DNA from: JAQGMV01 sp963828715
Lineage (GTDB): Bacteria > Pseudomonadota > Gammaproteobacteria > Burkholderiales > SG8-41
Assembly (NCBI GenBank): GCA_963828715.1
Contig: CAWHFX010000015.1
Coordinates: forward strand, 186,001-250,000
DNA: 64,000 nucleotides
Direction of reading: 5' to 3'
This document shows positions 26,362 through 35,953 of the stretch, one piece after another (position 1 is the first letter of the stretch; the number at the start of each line of letters is the position of its first letter). The translations under genes were made by a program, and so were the position numbers. The notes under the pieces were generated by a model. It was given only the letters and a program-made list of their open reading frames with translations, did no database searches and was not told the origin of the DNA.

Positions 26362-27717
26362 ATGGTTCGGCGCCTCGTCGTCGTACTCCTGCTCGTACTG
26401 GTCGTGGCCGGCATAGCGTTCTTCGCGTCCGCGTGGCGCCCGCGCATGCCGACGATCGATACGCCCCCTCGGTCATCTTTCGACGCCGCTTCAATCCAGC
26501 GCGGCGCGGTGCTTACAGCCATCGGAGGGTGCGCGTCCTGCCACACTGCGCCCAACAGTAAGGCGTATGCGGGCGGCCTGCCGCTCGAAACACCGTTCGG
26601 CACAATTTACGCGACCAACATTACGCCCGAGCCCGAGACCGGCATCGGCCGCTGGTCGCTCGACGCGTTCGTACGTGCCATGCGCGAAGGCGTCGATCGG
26701 GACGGACGCCAGCTCTATCCCGCATTCCCGTACGACCACTTCACGCGTGTTGCGGACGAAGATCTGCGTGCAATCTACGCCTATCTCATGACACGCGAGC
26801 CGATACGGGCAGAGGCGCCGCGCAACGATGTCGTCTTTCCGCTGAACGTGCGTATGCTGGTCGAAGGCTGGAAGCTGCTCTACTTCGACCACGCGCCCAT
26901 CCGGCCAGACGCGACGCAAAGCGCAGAGTGGAATCGGGGCGCCTATCTCGCCGAAGGGCTGGGCCACTGCGGGTCCTGTCACACGCCGCGCAATTTTCTG
27001 GGCGCACTCAAGAAGCGCCGCCATTACGCGGGCGGCGAGACCGAAGGCTGGCACGCACCCGCGCTCGATGCATCGTCGCGCGCGCCCGTGCCGTGGACGG
27101 TCGATGCCTTGCAGCAGTATCTCAAGCGTGGCGTGAGCAACGTGCACGAGGTGTCGGCCGGACCGATGACGCGCGTCATTCACAATCTGGCGGTGGTCCC
27201 GGATGAAGAGGTGCGCGCGATTGCCACTTACATCGCGTCGAACATGGGCGCTCCGGAGCAGGCACGCGCAGAGCGCGGCAACGAGGCGCTGATCCGTGCG
27301 CGCACCGCGGCCGAAAAAGGCGGCGACGCGGGCATTCAGAAACTGACCACAGGCGGACAGCAGAGTGAAACGACGATCCAGGACGGCCGCGTGATCTACG
27401 AAGGAACCTGCATGCTCTGTCACGGCGCGGCGCAGCGCACGGCGGGTGCGCCATCGAGGGACGCGCTCAACCTCGGCTTGAGTACGTCGATCCAGCTGGG
27501 CACGCCTGCGAACCTGATCCGCATCGTGCTGCAGGGCATGGCGCCGCCCGATGGAGAATCGGGTCCGTTCATGCCCGGCTTCTCGACCGAGTTGACGGAC
27601 GAGCAGCTGGTCGCCCTGGTCACGTACCTGCGCTCCGATTTCAGCGACCACCCGGCGTGGCAGAACGTGGCGCGGGAGGTACGCCGTGCCCGTCAGAGCC
27701 TCGCGCGAATGGATTGA
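26362..27717 (+). CDS. Triheme cytochrome c subunit of a molybdenum hydroxylase
   Basis: 451 aa. The N-terminal hydrophobic segment LVVVLLLVLVVAGIAFFASAW serves as anchor or leader, then three heme c motifs: CASCH (about 57), CGSCH (about 203) and CMLCH (about 351). Three-domain cytochromes of this type pass electrons from periplasmic alcohol, aldehyde or isoquinoline/nicotinate-type dehydrogenases to the respiratory chain. It lies just upstream of genes for 2Fe-2S and molybdopterin subunits, so it is taken as the electron acceptor of that enzyme. It is divergent from glgX (116 bp between starts). Confidence 0.88.
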   Translation: MVRRLVVVLLLVLVVAGIAFFASAWRPRMPTIDTPPRSSFDAASIQRGAVLTAIGGCASCHTAPNSKAYAGGLPLETPFGTIYATNITPEPETGIGRWSLDAFVRAMREGVDRDGRQLYPAFPYDHFTRVADEDLRAIYAYLMTREPIRAEAPRNDVVFPLNVRMLVEGWKLLYFDHAPIRPDATQSAEWNRGAYLAEGLGHCGSCHTPRNFLGALKKRRHYAGGETEGWHAPALDASSRAPVPWTVDALQQYLKRGVSNVHEVSAGPMTRVIHNLAVVPDEEVRAIATYIASNMGAPEQARAERGNEALIRARTAAEKGGDAGIQKLTTGGQQSETTIQDGRVIYEGTCMLCHGAAQRTAGAPSRDALNLGLSTSIQLGTPANLIRIVLQGMAPPDGESGPFMPGFSTELTDEQLVALVTYLRSDFSDHPAWQNVAREVRRARQSLARMD

Positions 27718-27721
27718 ACGA

Positions 27722-28198
27722 ATGATCGTCCTCAACGTCAACGGCCGCGAATACCAGGTCGATGCTGCAGTATCGACGCCGCTCCTTTACGCGCTCCGGG
27801 ACTATCTTCAGCTCAACGGAGCGAAGTTCGGTTGCGGCCTCGGACAGTGCGGCGCGTGCACCGTGATGGTCGATGGCAAACCGGTGCTTTCGTGTATCAC
27901 GCCGATCTCGGTACTCAGCGGACGGCGCATCAAGACCATCGAGGGACTCGGCACGATCGACAACCCCGGCCCGGTGCAGCGTGCCTTCATCGACGAGCAG
28001 GCGGCGCAATGCGGTTACTGCATTCCGGGGATGATGATGCGTGCGCAGGCGCTGCTCGAAGCGAACCCCGCGCCTTCGAAGGCCGACATTCGCCGCCATA
28101 TGAACGCGAATCTGTGCCGCTGCGGTACGCACATGCGCATCCTGCGCGCCGTCGAACGCGCGGTCGGCTACCTGAAGAACGACAGGAACGCAGGGTGA
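27722..28198 (+). CDS. 2Fe-2S subunit of an aldehyde/isoquinoline-oxidoreductase-type enzyme
   Basis: 158 aa, starting MIVLNVNGREYQV 4 nt after the cytochrome stop. The plant-type ferredoxin cluster ligands are in CGLGQCGACTVMVDGKPVLSC; the second cluster in CGYCIPGMMM and CRCGTH. These are the standard small-subunit motifs of the xanthine oxidase family. There is no leader of its own; such subunits are carried out by the Tat signal of the large partner (family knowledge). The next gene's GTG/ATG start is directly coupled. Confidence 0.92.
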   Translation: MIVLNVNGREYQVDAAVSTPLLYALRDYLQLNGAKFGCGLGQCGACTVMVDGKPVLSCITPISVLSGRRIKTIEGLGTIDNPGPVQRAFIDEQAAQCGYCIPGMMMRAQALLEANPAPSKADIRRHMNANLCRCGTHMRILRAVERAVGYLKNDRNAG

Positions 28199-28203
28199 GC
28201 GGC

Positions 28204-30483
28204 ATGCGTGGATCGTCGCAGTCCGTGCCACATTCTTCGTCCGACCGCATCGAAGGAGCGCTCTCACGCCGGGAATTCCTCGTGCGGGGCGGCGCGCTCG
28301 TCGTCAGCTTCTCGATGGCCCGCGGCGCACTCGGCGCCCAGCCGCAGGAACCGCAGAACGTCGGCAAGGAACCGAAGCAGGCGCCGCCGCTGCCGGGAAG
28401 CCTCAAGAACGCGCCGCTGCTCGATTCCTGGATCCGCATCGACGCGGACGGCACGATCACGGTTTTCAGCGGCAAGGCAGAGCTCGGACAAGGCATCAAG
28501 ACGGCTCTGATACAGGTCGCCGCCGAGGAGCTCGCGGTCGAGCCGCGCACGATCAATCTCGTCACCGCGGATACGTCGCGCACGCCGAACGAAGGCTACA
28601 CTGCGGGCAGCCAATCGATGTCCGATGGCGCAACCGCGATTCAGCATGCCGCGGCTCAGGTGCGCGCCATTCTTGCGGGCATTGCGGCGCAACGGCTGAA
28701 CGTTCCGTTGTCGGATCTCACCGTGCACCTGGGCGCGGTGCGGGCGAAGGACGGCCGCAGCCTGCGCTTCGGAGAGCTCGTCACCGGAGAAGCCCTGCAT
28801 GTGCAGGCGGCGCCGCAATCGCCGCTGCGCGACCCGAAAACACGCGGCGTGATGGGCAAGTCGCTGCCCCGGGTGGACATTCCTTCGAAGGTCGCCGGCC
28901 GACCGAGCTACGTCCATGACCTGCGGCTTCCGAACATGGTCCATGCGCGCGTGGTACGCCCGCCCGGTTACGGCGCGCGCCTGCAAACGGTCGACACGTC
29001 GAGCGCGGAGAAGATGCCCGGCGTGCTCAAGATCGTGCGCAATGGCAGCTTTCTCGCGGTGGTCGCCGAACGCGAGTATCAGGCCATCGTCGCGATGCGT
29101 GCACTCGCGCGTACGGCTCAATGGAGTGAGTCACGCGAGCTGCCACGTGCCGCAGACGCGTACGACCATTTTCAGAAACTGCCGCAAGAGGTCTACGTCG
29201 ACGCGGGCGGCGCTGCCGACATCGCGACCGGGCCGGGCACGATCAGCGCCACGTACCGCCGTCCGTATCAGATGCATGCGTCCATCGGTCCTTCGTGTGC
29301 CGTCGCGCTCGCAGAGCAGGGCACGCTCACGGTCTGGTCGCATACCCAGGGGGCCTATCCGCTGCGCAATGCGATTGCGGAGATGCTGCGCATGCCAGCG
29401 GAGCGCATCCGCTGCATTCACATGGAAGGGTCGGGCTGCTACGGCCACAACGGCGCCGACGACGCAGCCGCCGACGCCGCGCTCATCGCAAACGCGTTCC
29501 CCGGACGGCCGGTGCGCGTGCAATGGATGCGCGAGGACGAGCACACGTGGGAGCCGTACGGGTCCATGATGATCGGGACCGCGCGCGCGCGGCTCGACGG
29601 TCCCAACGTCACCGAGTGGCAATACGAAGTGTGGAGCAACACGCACAACGCGCGTCCCGGCCCTGCCGGAAATCTTTCCACTGCGTGGCAGATCGACACG
29701 CCGTTCACGCCGCCGCCGCCGAAACCCGCGCCACTGCCGGCCGGGGGCGGCAATCGCAACGCCATCCCCATATACAGCTTTCAGAACACGCGTGTCGTTC
29801 ATCACTTCGTGCCCGAGATGCCGCTTCGCGTGTCCGCGCTGCGTGGACTCGGCGCGTACGCAAACGTGTTCGCGATCGAAAGCTTCATGGACGAGCTCGC
29901 GGCGGCCGCAAGAATCGATCCGCTGGACTTCAGGCTGCGTCATCTCGACGATGCGCGTGCGCGGGACGTGATCAACGCGGTGGCCGAGCGTTTCGACTGG
30001 GGCCGCTTCCAGAAGCAGCGTGGGCGTGGGCGTGGCTTCGCCTTTGCGCGCTACAAGAATTACGCCGCGTATTGCGCTGTCGCGATCGAAGTAGAAGCCG
30101 ACCGCGAGCTCGGACTGGTGAAACCGATACGCGTGGTTGCGGCGATCGACAGCGGCGAAGCTGTCAATCCGGACGGTATCCGCAATCAGACCGAAGGCGG
30201 CGTCATCCAGTCGCTGAGCTGGACGCTGTACGAAGCCGTGACCTTCGAGTCACGTCGCATCACGAGCCGGGATTGGAGCACCTATCCGATCATGCGCTTC
30301 TCGAACGTGCCCGACACGCTCGAGGTTCACGTCATCACGCGTCCGGGGATGCCTTTCCTCGGGACTGGCGAAGCTGCGCAGGGACCGACCGCCGCAGCCG
30401 TCGCGAATGCAATTGCCGATGCGATCGGCGTGCGGGTACGCGAACTGCCGATTACGCGGGCACATATCAAGGCCGCGATATAG
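28204..30483 (+). CDS. Molybdopterin-binding large subunit, isoquinoline 1-oxidoreductase/nicotinate dehydrogenase type
   Basis: 759 aa, or 762 from the GTG at 28195 that overlaps the previous stop. A Tat signal SRREFLVRGGALVVSF lies about 20-35. Family marks: SGKAELGQGIKTALIQVAAEEL, MSDGATAIQHAAAQVR, GAYPLRNAIAEML, GSGCYGHNGADDAAADAAL, LRVSALRGLGAYANVFAIESF, and the catalytic-Glu region FLGTGEAAQGPTAAAVANA. It hydroxylates an N-heterocycle or oxidises an aldehyde in the periplasm, with electrons leaving through the 2Fe-2S and cytochrome subunits. The substrate cannot be told from sequence. No XdhC-type chaperone follows. Confidence 0.9.
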   Translation: MRGSSQSVPHSSSDRIEGALSRREFLVRGGALVVSFSMARGALGAQPQEPQNVGKEPKQAPPLPGSLKNAPLLDSWIRIDADGTITVFSGKAELGQGIKTALIQVAAEELAVEPRTINLVTADTSRTPNEGYTAGSQSMSDGATAIQHAAAQVRAILAGIAAQRLNVPLSDLTVHLGAVRAKDGRSLRFGELVTGEALHVQAAPQSPLRDPKTRGVMGKSLPRVDIPSKVAGRPSYVHDLRLPNMVHARVVRPPGYGARLQTVDTSSAEKMPGVLKIVRNGSFLAVVAEREYQAIVAMRALARTAQWSESRELPRAADAYDHFQKLPQEVYVDAGGAADIATGPGTISATYRRPYQMHASIGPSCAVALAEQGTLTVWSHTQGAYPLRNAIAEMLRMPAERIRCIHMEGSGCYGHNGADDAAADAALIANAFPGRPVRVQWMREDEHTWEPYGSMMIGTARARLDGPNVTEWQYEVWSNTHNARPGPAGNLSTAWQIDTPFTPPPPKPAPLPAGGGNRNAIPIYSFQNTRVVHHFVPEMPLRVSALRGLGAYANVFAIESFMDELAAAARIDPLDFRLRHLDDARARDVINAVAERFDWGRFQKQRGRGRGFAFARYKNYAAYCAVAIEVEADRELGLVKPIRVVAAIDSGEAVNPDGIRNQTEGGVIQSLSWTLYEAVTFESRRITSRDWSTYPIMRFSNVPDTLEVHVITRPGMPFLGTGEAAQGPTAAAVANAIADAIGVRVRELPITRAHIKAAI

Positions 30484-30500
30484 GTTGGCGGACGCCGATG

Positions 30501-31478
30501 TCATTCGGCCTTGATATTCGCCTCCTGCACCACCTTCAACCAGCGCTCGTATTCCTTGCGTATGCGCTCGCCAAACTTCTGCGGTGTGCCACCCGTGGCG
30601 ACCATGCCCTGCTGCTCCAGATTCTTCTTGATCTCGGCGCTCTCGAGCGCCTTGTTGACGACGCCGTTGATGCGATCGATTATGGGCTGCGGCGTTCCCC
30701 GCGGGGCCATCGTCCCGAACCAGAGCTCGACTTCATAGCCGGGCAGCGTTTCGCCGAGCGTCGGGACGTTGGGAAGCGAGTACCAGCGCTTGGCCGTCGT
30801 GACCGCCAACGCTCTCAATCTTCCGCTGCTGAGGTGCGGCGTCACCGGCAGCAGACTGCCCACGATGATCGGTACCTGCCCCGAAAGAAGGTCGCCCATG
30901 GCCGCGCCGGTGCTCTTATACGGTACGTGCACCATCTTTATTTTGGCCATGTTCATGAACAACTCAGTGGCCAGGTGCGTGATGCTGCCGACGCCAGTGG
31001 ACGCGAACGTCAGGCCCCCCTTGGTATTGCGCGCGAGCGCAATCAACTCCTTCGTCGTTTTCGCTGGAACCGATGGATGTACCGTCAGCACGAATGGCGT
31101 GATGCCGAACTCTGCCACCGGGACGATGTTGTTGATGGGGTCGAACGCCGGCTTGTTCAGCGCGGAACTCGCCGAAAAACTCGCGGACATCATCATGAGC
31201 GTGTAGCCGTCAGGTGGGGCCTTCGCGGTCAGCTCCATCCCGATAAGGCCCGCTGCGCCACCCCGGTTATCGACCAGAAACTGCTGCCCGAGCGCTTCCG
31301 ACAACTTCTGCGAAAACTGTCGCGCGGTGATGTCGCTGCCGCCGCCGGGTGCGAACGGCACGATGACACGCACCGGTTTGACCGGATATTGCTGGCCGTA
31401 AGAAGCATCCATCACCCCGAAAAGGCTTGCGACAGTCGCGGCAGCAGCGATCGCGATACGCCTTGATTTTTTCTCCAT
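30501..31478 (-). CDS. TctC/Bug-type receptor
   Basis: 325 aa. A strong AGGAGG box precedes MEKKSRRIAIA, and the leader ends near DASYGQQYP. Marks: VPFAPGGGSDITAR, HVPYKSTGAAMGDLLSGQ, LGETLPGYEVELWFGTMAPRGTPQPII. The usual PYDPVKDF block reads AFDPINNIVPVAEF, so this member is more divergent. It is divergent from the HpcH/HpaI aldolase gene (106 bp apart) and convergent with the molybdenum hydroxylase operon. Confidence 0.92.
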   Translation of the reverse strand: MEKKSRRIAIAAAATVASLFGVMDASYGQQYPVKPVRVIVPFAPGGGSDITARQFSQKLSEALGQQFLVDNRGGAAGLIGMELTAKAPPDGYTLMMMSASFSASSALNKPAFDPINNIVPVAEFGITPFVLTVHPSVPAKTTKELIALARNTKGGLTFASTGVGSITHLATELFMNMAKIKMVHVPYKSTGAAMGDLLSGQVPIIVGSLLPVTPHLSSGRLRALAVTTAKRWYSLPNVPTLGETLPGYEVELWFGTMAPRGTPQPIIDRINGVVNKALESAEIKKNLEQQGMVATGGTPQKFGERIRKEYERWLKVVQEANIKAE

Positions 31479-31584
31479 AACTCCTCCTTGTTCTAATAGC
31501 GCCACCGTAATACAGCGGCAGCGTCAGCATAGCATGCAGGGTGCTATTCTCCAGATGCCTGACCAACTCAATGAGAGGGAAATC

Positions 31585-32376
31585 ATGCCTGCCGTTTCCG
31601 CCCCGAACCCGCTGAAGGAACTGTTCAAAGCAGACAAGGTCGCGCTCGGCATGAACGTGCGGCTTGCACGCTCCGGCGACATCGCGCGCATCGCCAAGAC
31701 GACCGGCCACGATTTCATCTTCATCGATGCCCAGCACTCGTTGTTCACGGTCGAAACGATCGGACACATTGCTCAGACGGCGCTCGCGATCGGCATCGCG
31801 CCGCTCGTGCGCGTGCGCAGTTGCGACGATCCGGACACCCAGGTGCTGCTCGACAACGGGGTCACCGGCATCGTCTTCCCGGATGTGAGCACCGCGGACG
31901 AAGCACGCCGGGCCGTCAGGCGCGCGAAGTTTCCGCCGATCGGCAAGCGCTCCGTGGGCGGCGGTTATCCCATCTTCGATTACCGCCCGGTGAATCCGGC
32001 CGACGCGGTGCCCGCACTGAACGACAATACCCTCGTCGTATGCATGATCGAAACGCGCGAAGGACTCGATAACGTCGAAGCGATCGCCGCCGTCGACGGT
32101 GTCGACGTGGTTCACGTCGGATCCACCGATCTGCTGACGGCCATCGGCAAATCGGGGCAATACGGAAGCCCCGAGCACCTCGCGGCGCTGGAGCGCGTCA
32201 TGGCGGCCGCTAAGAAGCACGGGAAAGTTCCCGGCGTGGGCGGCGACCGTAACCTCCAGCGACAGGCCGACTTCATCCGCCAGGGCGCGCGTTTCATCAC
32301 GACCAACAGCGAGATCGCTTTCATTCTCGCCGAAGGGTCTCGCGTGACAGGTGAGCTGCGGAAGGCGATTGCATAG
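31585..32376 (+). CDS. HpcH/HpaI family aldolase
   Basis: 263 aa; the ATG at 31585 follows GAGAGGG. Class II pyruvate-dependent aldolase fold: FIFIDAQHSLFTVE (usual DxEH region), NGVTGIVFPDVSTADEARRAV, metal-binding Glu in VCMIETREGLDNVEAI and Asp in DVVHVGSTDLLTAIG. Members cleave 4-hydroxy-2-oxo acids made in aromatic or uronate breakdown to pyruvate plus an aldehyde. Next to a TctC receptor and a class D flavin monooxygenase, a role in a ring-degradation route is plausible. Confidence 0.88.
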   Translation: MPAVSAPNPLKELFKADKVALGMNVRLARSGDIARIAKTTGHDFIFIDAQHSLFTVETIGHIAQTALAIGIAPLVRVRSCDDPDTQVLLDNGVTGIVFPDVSTADEARRAVRRAKFPPIGKRSVGGGYPIFDYRPVNPADAVPALNDNTLVVCMIETREGLDNVEAIAAVDGVDVVHVGSTDLLTAIGKSGQYGSPEHLAALERVMAAAKKHGKVPGVGGDRNLQRQADFIRQGARFITTNSEIAFILAEGSRVTGELRKAIA

Positions 32377-32398
32377 CAGCGCCTACTGTCACCGCCGC

Positions 32399-32516
32399 CC
32401 GATGCGAAGCCGTTCACGGTGAGGAGGCAGCAAGTGCCGTCTCGAAGCGCGAACAGCGGACACCTGGCGTTCGTACTTCGAGACGTTTCGCTCCTCAGCA
32501 CGTCCGGTTTGGTTGC
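32399..32516. repeat. Dispersed inverted repeat, copy B
   Basis: Inner arms GTCTCGAAG (32439) and CTTCGAGAC (32476), with outer arms around GCCGTTCACGGTGAGGAGG and CTCCTCAGCACGTCCGG. Same architecture as the elements at 42726 and 55521. It fills the gap between the aldolase and the flavin monooxygenase. Confidence 0.7.
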
Positions 32517-32529
32517 ACCGGCGAAACCA

Positions 32530-33876
32530 TTACAGCGTGGGGTTGTTCACGTCTCCGCCGAGCGCCACCAGCCCCCAGGACGTCGCCCAGGTGTCGAAGT
32601 TGAGCATGATGTGGCCTGACAGGGTGTGTGCGTCGCGAAACATGCGTTCCAGCGGATAGGTTTCGTAAATACCGTTTGCGCCCGCCAGCGCATGCAGCGA
32701 ATCGACGGCTTCGGTGCAGAGCTGTCCCGCATACGCCATGTTGCGTTTGAACTTCAGCTTCGTGGCGGCGTCCGGCACGACGTTACGCGATGCGAGCGCC
32801 TGCGCCTCGACGCAGTCGTTGCGCAGGAGGAGCCGCGCCGCATCGATCTTCGCCGCAGCGGCACTCACGCGAAGCTGCACCAGCGGCAGATCTCGCATCC
32901 GCGTTGCCGTATAGCTGGTGCTGCGCTCCTTCACGAGACCGATCGTGTGCTCCAGCGCAGCCTGCGCGTTGCCCGCTGCGGTACCGCCGATGCCGTGCGC
33001 ACCGATCGACGACATCGTGACGCGGTAGAGCGCGTTCGGATTGGTCCGCGCGCCCGGAAAGTTGTCGCCGCCACGCACATCGTACATGCAGAGAGTCCGG
33101 TATTCGGGCACGAACACGTCGTTGGCGACTACGGTCATGCTGGCTGTTGCGCGCATGCCGAGCACGTGCCAGTCGTCGACGATCTCATACTGGCTCCTGT
33201 GCAGCAGGCACATGCGGTGATCGACGACGCGCTCGCCCTCGCGCACGCTGACTGCCAGCAGATTCCATTCGGCAATATCCACGCTGCTCGAGAAGTTCCA
33301 GCGGCCGCTGACTACGAAGCCGCCGTCGACACGTCGTCCCTGTCCCTGCGGAAACGCGATGGCCGCCGCGATCAACGCTTCGGGGTTCTCATCCCAGACG
33401 TCCGCTTGCGCGCGCTCATCGAAGAGTGCGAGCAGCCAGTGATGAATGACGAGGTTTACCTGGTTCCAGCTCGTCGAGGCGCATCCGCGAGCAAGCTCGT
33501 ACGCGAAATCCACATACGCAACGAAATCGAGCTCCATGCCGCCCCAGCGTCGGGGCTGCAATATGCGAAGTGCACCGCTCGCGTGCAGGTCCCGGATCGT
33601 TTCCGGCAGCAGCCGCCGCGCGGCTTCGCTCCGCGCAGCGCGTTCGCGCAGAGCGGGCACCAGCGCGCGCGTGCCCTCGAGCGCGTGATCGTACGAAGTG
33701 CCCGCGAAGCTCGGTGCCCGACCCGTCCACGTCTTCGAGTGAGCCGCACCGGTGTCATTCGCCTTGCGAGACGGTTCTATCTGATCTCCTCGATGCGAGT
33801 ATCTTATGAAGGGCGTGCATAAACGCGAATTGTAGCGACCGCGACTGACCCGTGCGGTTTGCGTTCGCCGAAACAT
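32530..33876 (-). CDS. Acyl-CoA-dehydrogenase-fold class D flavin monooxygenase (HsaA/DszC type)
   Basis: Up to 448 aa from this ATG. The conserved part starts near ALVPALRERAARSEAARRLLPETI, so the first ~55 residues are of odd composition and the true start may lie further in. Blocks typical of acyl-CoA-dehydrogenase-fold two-component monooxygenases (HsaA, DszC, IacA): LRILQPRRWGGMELDFVAYVDFAYELARGCASTSWN, GGFVVSGRWNFSSSVDIAEW, DDWHVLGMRATASMTV, and the C-terminal LHALAGANGIYETYPLERMFRDAHTLSGHIM. These use reduced flavin from a separate reductase to hydroxylate aromatics or oxidise sulfur compounds. Substrate unknown. Confidence 0.8.
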   Translation of the reverse strand: MFRRTQTARVSRGRYNSRLCTPFIRYSHRGDQIEPSRKANDTGAAHSKTWTGRAPSFAGTSYDHALEGTRALVPALRERAARSEAARRLLPETIRDLHASGALRILQPRRWGGMELDFVAYVDFAYELARGCASTSWNQVNLVIHHWLLALFDERAQADVWDENPEALIAAAIAFPQGQGRRVDGGFVVSGRWNFSSSVDIAEWNLLAVSVREGERVVDHRMCLLHRSQYEIVDDWHVLGMRATASMTVVANDVFVPEYRTLCMYDVRGGDNFPGARTNPNALYRVTMSSIGAHGIGGTAAGNAQAALEHTIGLVKERSTSYTATRMRDLPLVQLRVSAAAAKIDAARLLLRNDCVEAQALASRNVVPDAATKLKFKRNMAYAGQLCTEAVDSLHALAGANGIYETYPLERMFRDAHTLSGHIMLNFDTWATSWGLVALGGDVNNPTL

Positions 33877-33910
33877 GATATAGAGGTAACTGCTCACACC
33901 CCTATGCATC

Positions 33911-35158
33911 GTGTTTGACTTCGACTCGACGCTTGCGCCGCTGCGTCATCGGGATTTTCGACGCCTGTGGGCCGGTACGTTCTTCGCGACGGCCGGGCAG
34001 TGGATACAGCAGGCCACGCTCGGTTGGGTCGTCTACGAGGTCACCCGCTCGCCGGGACTGCTCGGCGCCGTGCTCGGCGTGCGTGCGATTCCGATGCTCG
34101 CGCTTGCCCCCATTACCGGGTTCGTTGCGGATCGTTTCGACCGCCGTTATGCGCTCGCCGCCGCGCAGGCGCTGATGGTCGCGATCTCCGCGACACTCGC
34201 ACTGCTGCTCGCTTTCGATGCCGTCGAGGCATGGCACCTCTTCGCGTTTTCGCTGCTGTCCGGCGTGAGCGCCGTGTTCGATCGCACGCTTCGCAGCACG
34301 CTCGTCTTCACCAGCGTTCCGCGCGCTGAAGCGGCCAACGCGGTGGCGCTCAACAGCATCGCGTTCAGCATCACACGTGCGATCGGTCCGAGCGTCGCGG
34401 GCTTTCTCATTGCCGCCGTGGGCGCTGCGTCGAACTTCGGGATCCAGGCGTTCATGTACCTCGGGGTCGTCTTCGCCGCCCTTTCGGTGAGCGCGCCGCC
34501 GCCAGCGGCGGTGCGAAAGGCGCCTGGTTCGCCGTGGCTCTCGATGAAAGACGGCATGCGGTTCGCGATCACCGATCCGGTGGCGCGGGTGATGTTCGTG
34601 CTGGGGCTCGTCCCGCCGTTGCTTCTGATCCCGTGCCTGAGCGCGCTCATGCCGATTTTCGCGGCAGACGTTTTCAGAAACGGGCCTCGGGGCCTCGGGA
34701 CTTTGCTCTCGGCCGTCGGAGTGGGCGGCATTCTGGGCGGCCTCGTCGCGGCCTGGGCCACACGCTGCGACCGCAGCGGCCTCGTGCAGGTGCTTGCGCT
34801 GGTCGTCTTCGCGGCCTCGCTCTTCTGTTTCGCCGTTTCACCGACGATCGCCTTCGCGGTCGGGTTCCTGGTCATCGCCGGGATCGCAGAGATGGTGCAT
34901 CACACGATTCACGTGACGACATTGCAGATGTGCGCACCCGAGCACATGCGCGGCCGGGTTGCCAGTCTGCTGCCGGTGTTTCCCGCCTTCATCTCGGTCG
35001 GCGCGCTGGCGTCCGGGCTCGCGGCCGACGTCATGGGCGCGGAGATCGTGGTGATTCTCTTCGTCACGGTCGCGGTCGTGGTCGTTGCGGTCGCGTGGAC
35101 ACGCTCTGCGGCGCTGCGCGACGTCACCTTGTCAGGACTGGTTAGAATGGAGCGATGA
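33911..35158 (+). CDS. MFS transporter (EntS-like)
   Basis: 415 aa, about 12 membrane helices. The start is GTG (33911): the nearby ATG at 33904 is out of frame. Motif A-like GFVADRFDRRYALA follows helix 2; FRRLWAGTFFATAGQWIQQATLGWVVYEVT at the N-terminus and RGRVASLLPVFPAFISVGALASGLAADVMG near the C-terminus are typical of the EntS/YjbB-type exporters. The solute is unknown. The stop overlaps the next gene's ATG (ATGA). Confidence 0.85.
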   Translation: MFDFDSTLAPLRHRDFRRLWAGTFFATAGQWIQQATLGWVVYEVTRSPGLLGAVLGVRAIPMLALAPITGFVADRFDRRYALAAAQALMVAISATLALLLAFDAVEAWHLFAFSLLSGVSAVFDRTLRSTLVFTSVPRAEAANAVALNSIAFSITRAIGPSVAGFLIAAVGAASNFGIQAFMYLGVVFAALSVSAPPPAAVRKAPGSPWLSMKDGMRFAITDPVARVMFVLGLVPPLLLIPCLSALMPIFAADVFRNGPRGLGTLLSAVGVGGILGGLVAAWATRCDRSGLVQVLALVVFAASLFCFAVSPTIAFAVGFLVIAGIAEMVHHTIHVTTLQMCAPEHMRGRVASLLPVFPAFISVGALASGLAADVMGAEIVVILFVTVAVVVVAVAWTRSAALRDVTLSGLVRMER

Positions 35159-35938
35159 TCCGACCACTCAAAATTGCGCATACGTCCGACGTCCACCTGC
35201 ATGACGGGGACGACGGCTGGCCCGTGCGCGAGGCATTTGTCCGCGTGATCGACACGGTCCTCGGAGGTACGGGCCGACCTGTTTCTCATTGCCGGCGATC
35301 TCTTCGACCATAATCGGGTTCAGGGCGACGTGATCGACTTTGTGTACGAGCAGCTCTCGCGTGTGCCGTGTCCGACCGTCATCATTGCCGGCAACCACGA
35401 TTGCTGGGAAGAACGCTCCATTCTGCAGCGTATGGATTTCCGGCATGCCGGGCACCATGTCGCGCTGCTGGACGACGTCGAGGGCAAGCAGGTGGTATTT
35501 CCCGACCTGCATGCGACCGTGTGGGGCCGCTGCATGATCGATCACGATCCGAAGAACAAGCCGATGGCCGGATCGCCGCCGCGCAAGACAGACCTGTGGC
35601 ACATCGGTATGGCGCACGGGCTCTACATGGACGATCCGGAATCCGACCGTTCCTCGCTCATCACGCCGGGGGAGATCGCGGATTCGGGTTTCGACTACCT
35701 CGCGCTCGGGCATGTGCACGTCCATCGCCAGATGCGTCACGGCCAGACGCTCGCCTGCTATCCCGGCGTCCCTGCCGCTTGCTACGGAACCACGCAAACC
35801 GGGTATATGGCCATCGTCGAGTTAACGCCCGGCGCGGACGCGCGCGTCGTTGCGCATGCGCTCGATCCGATGCCGCTACGGCGTCCCGCGCCACGGACCC
35901 GGCAGACTGGCACGCGAAGGCAGACTGCGCGCGGATGA
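35155..35938 (+). CDS. Metallophosphoesterase (SbcD/Mre11-like fold), one frameshift
   Basis: About 260 aa. The first frame reads MIRPLKIAHTSDVHLHDG (metal ligands D and H). At 35263 an extra base shifts the frame, which resumes with ADLFLIAGDLFDHN, TVIIAGNHDCW (GNHD/H motif), and FDYLALGHVHVHRQM (GHxH). These four motifs define calcineurin-like phosphoesterases; the arrangement is closest to SbcD-type DNA exonucleases, but a role in DNA is not established. ATGA-coupled to the MFS gene. Confidence 0.82.
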
Positions 35939-35953
35939 CGGCGTAGCGCCTGC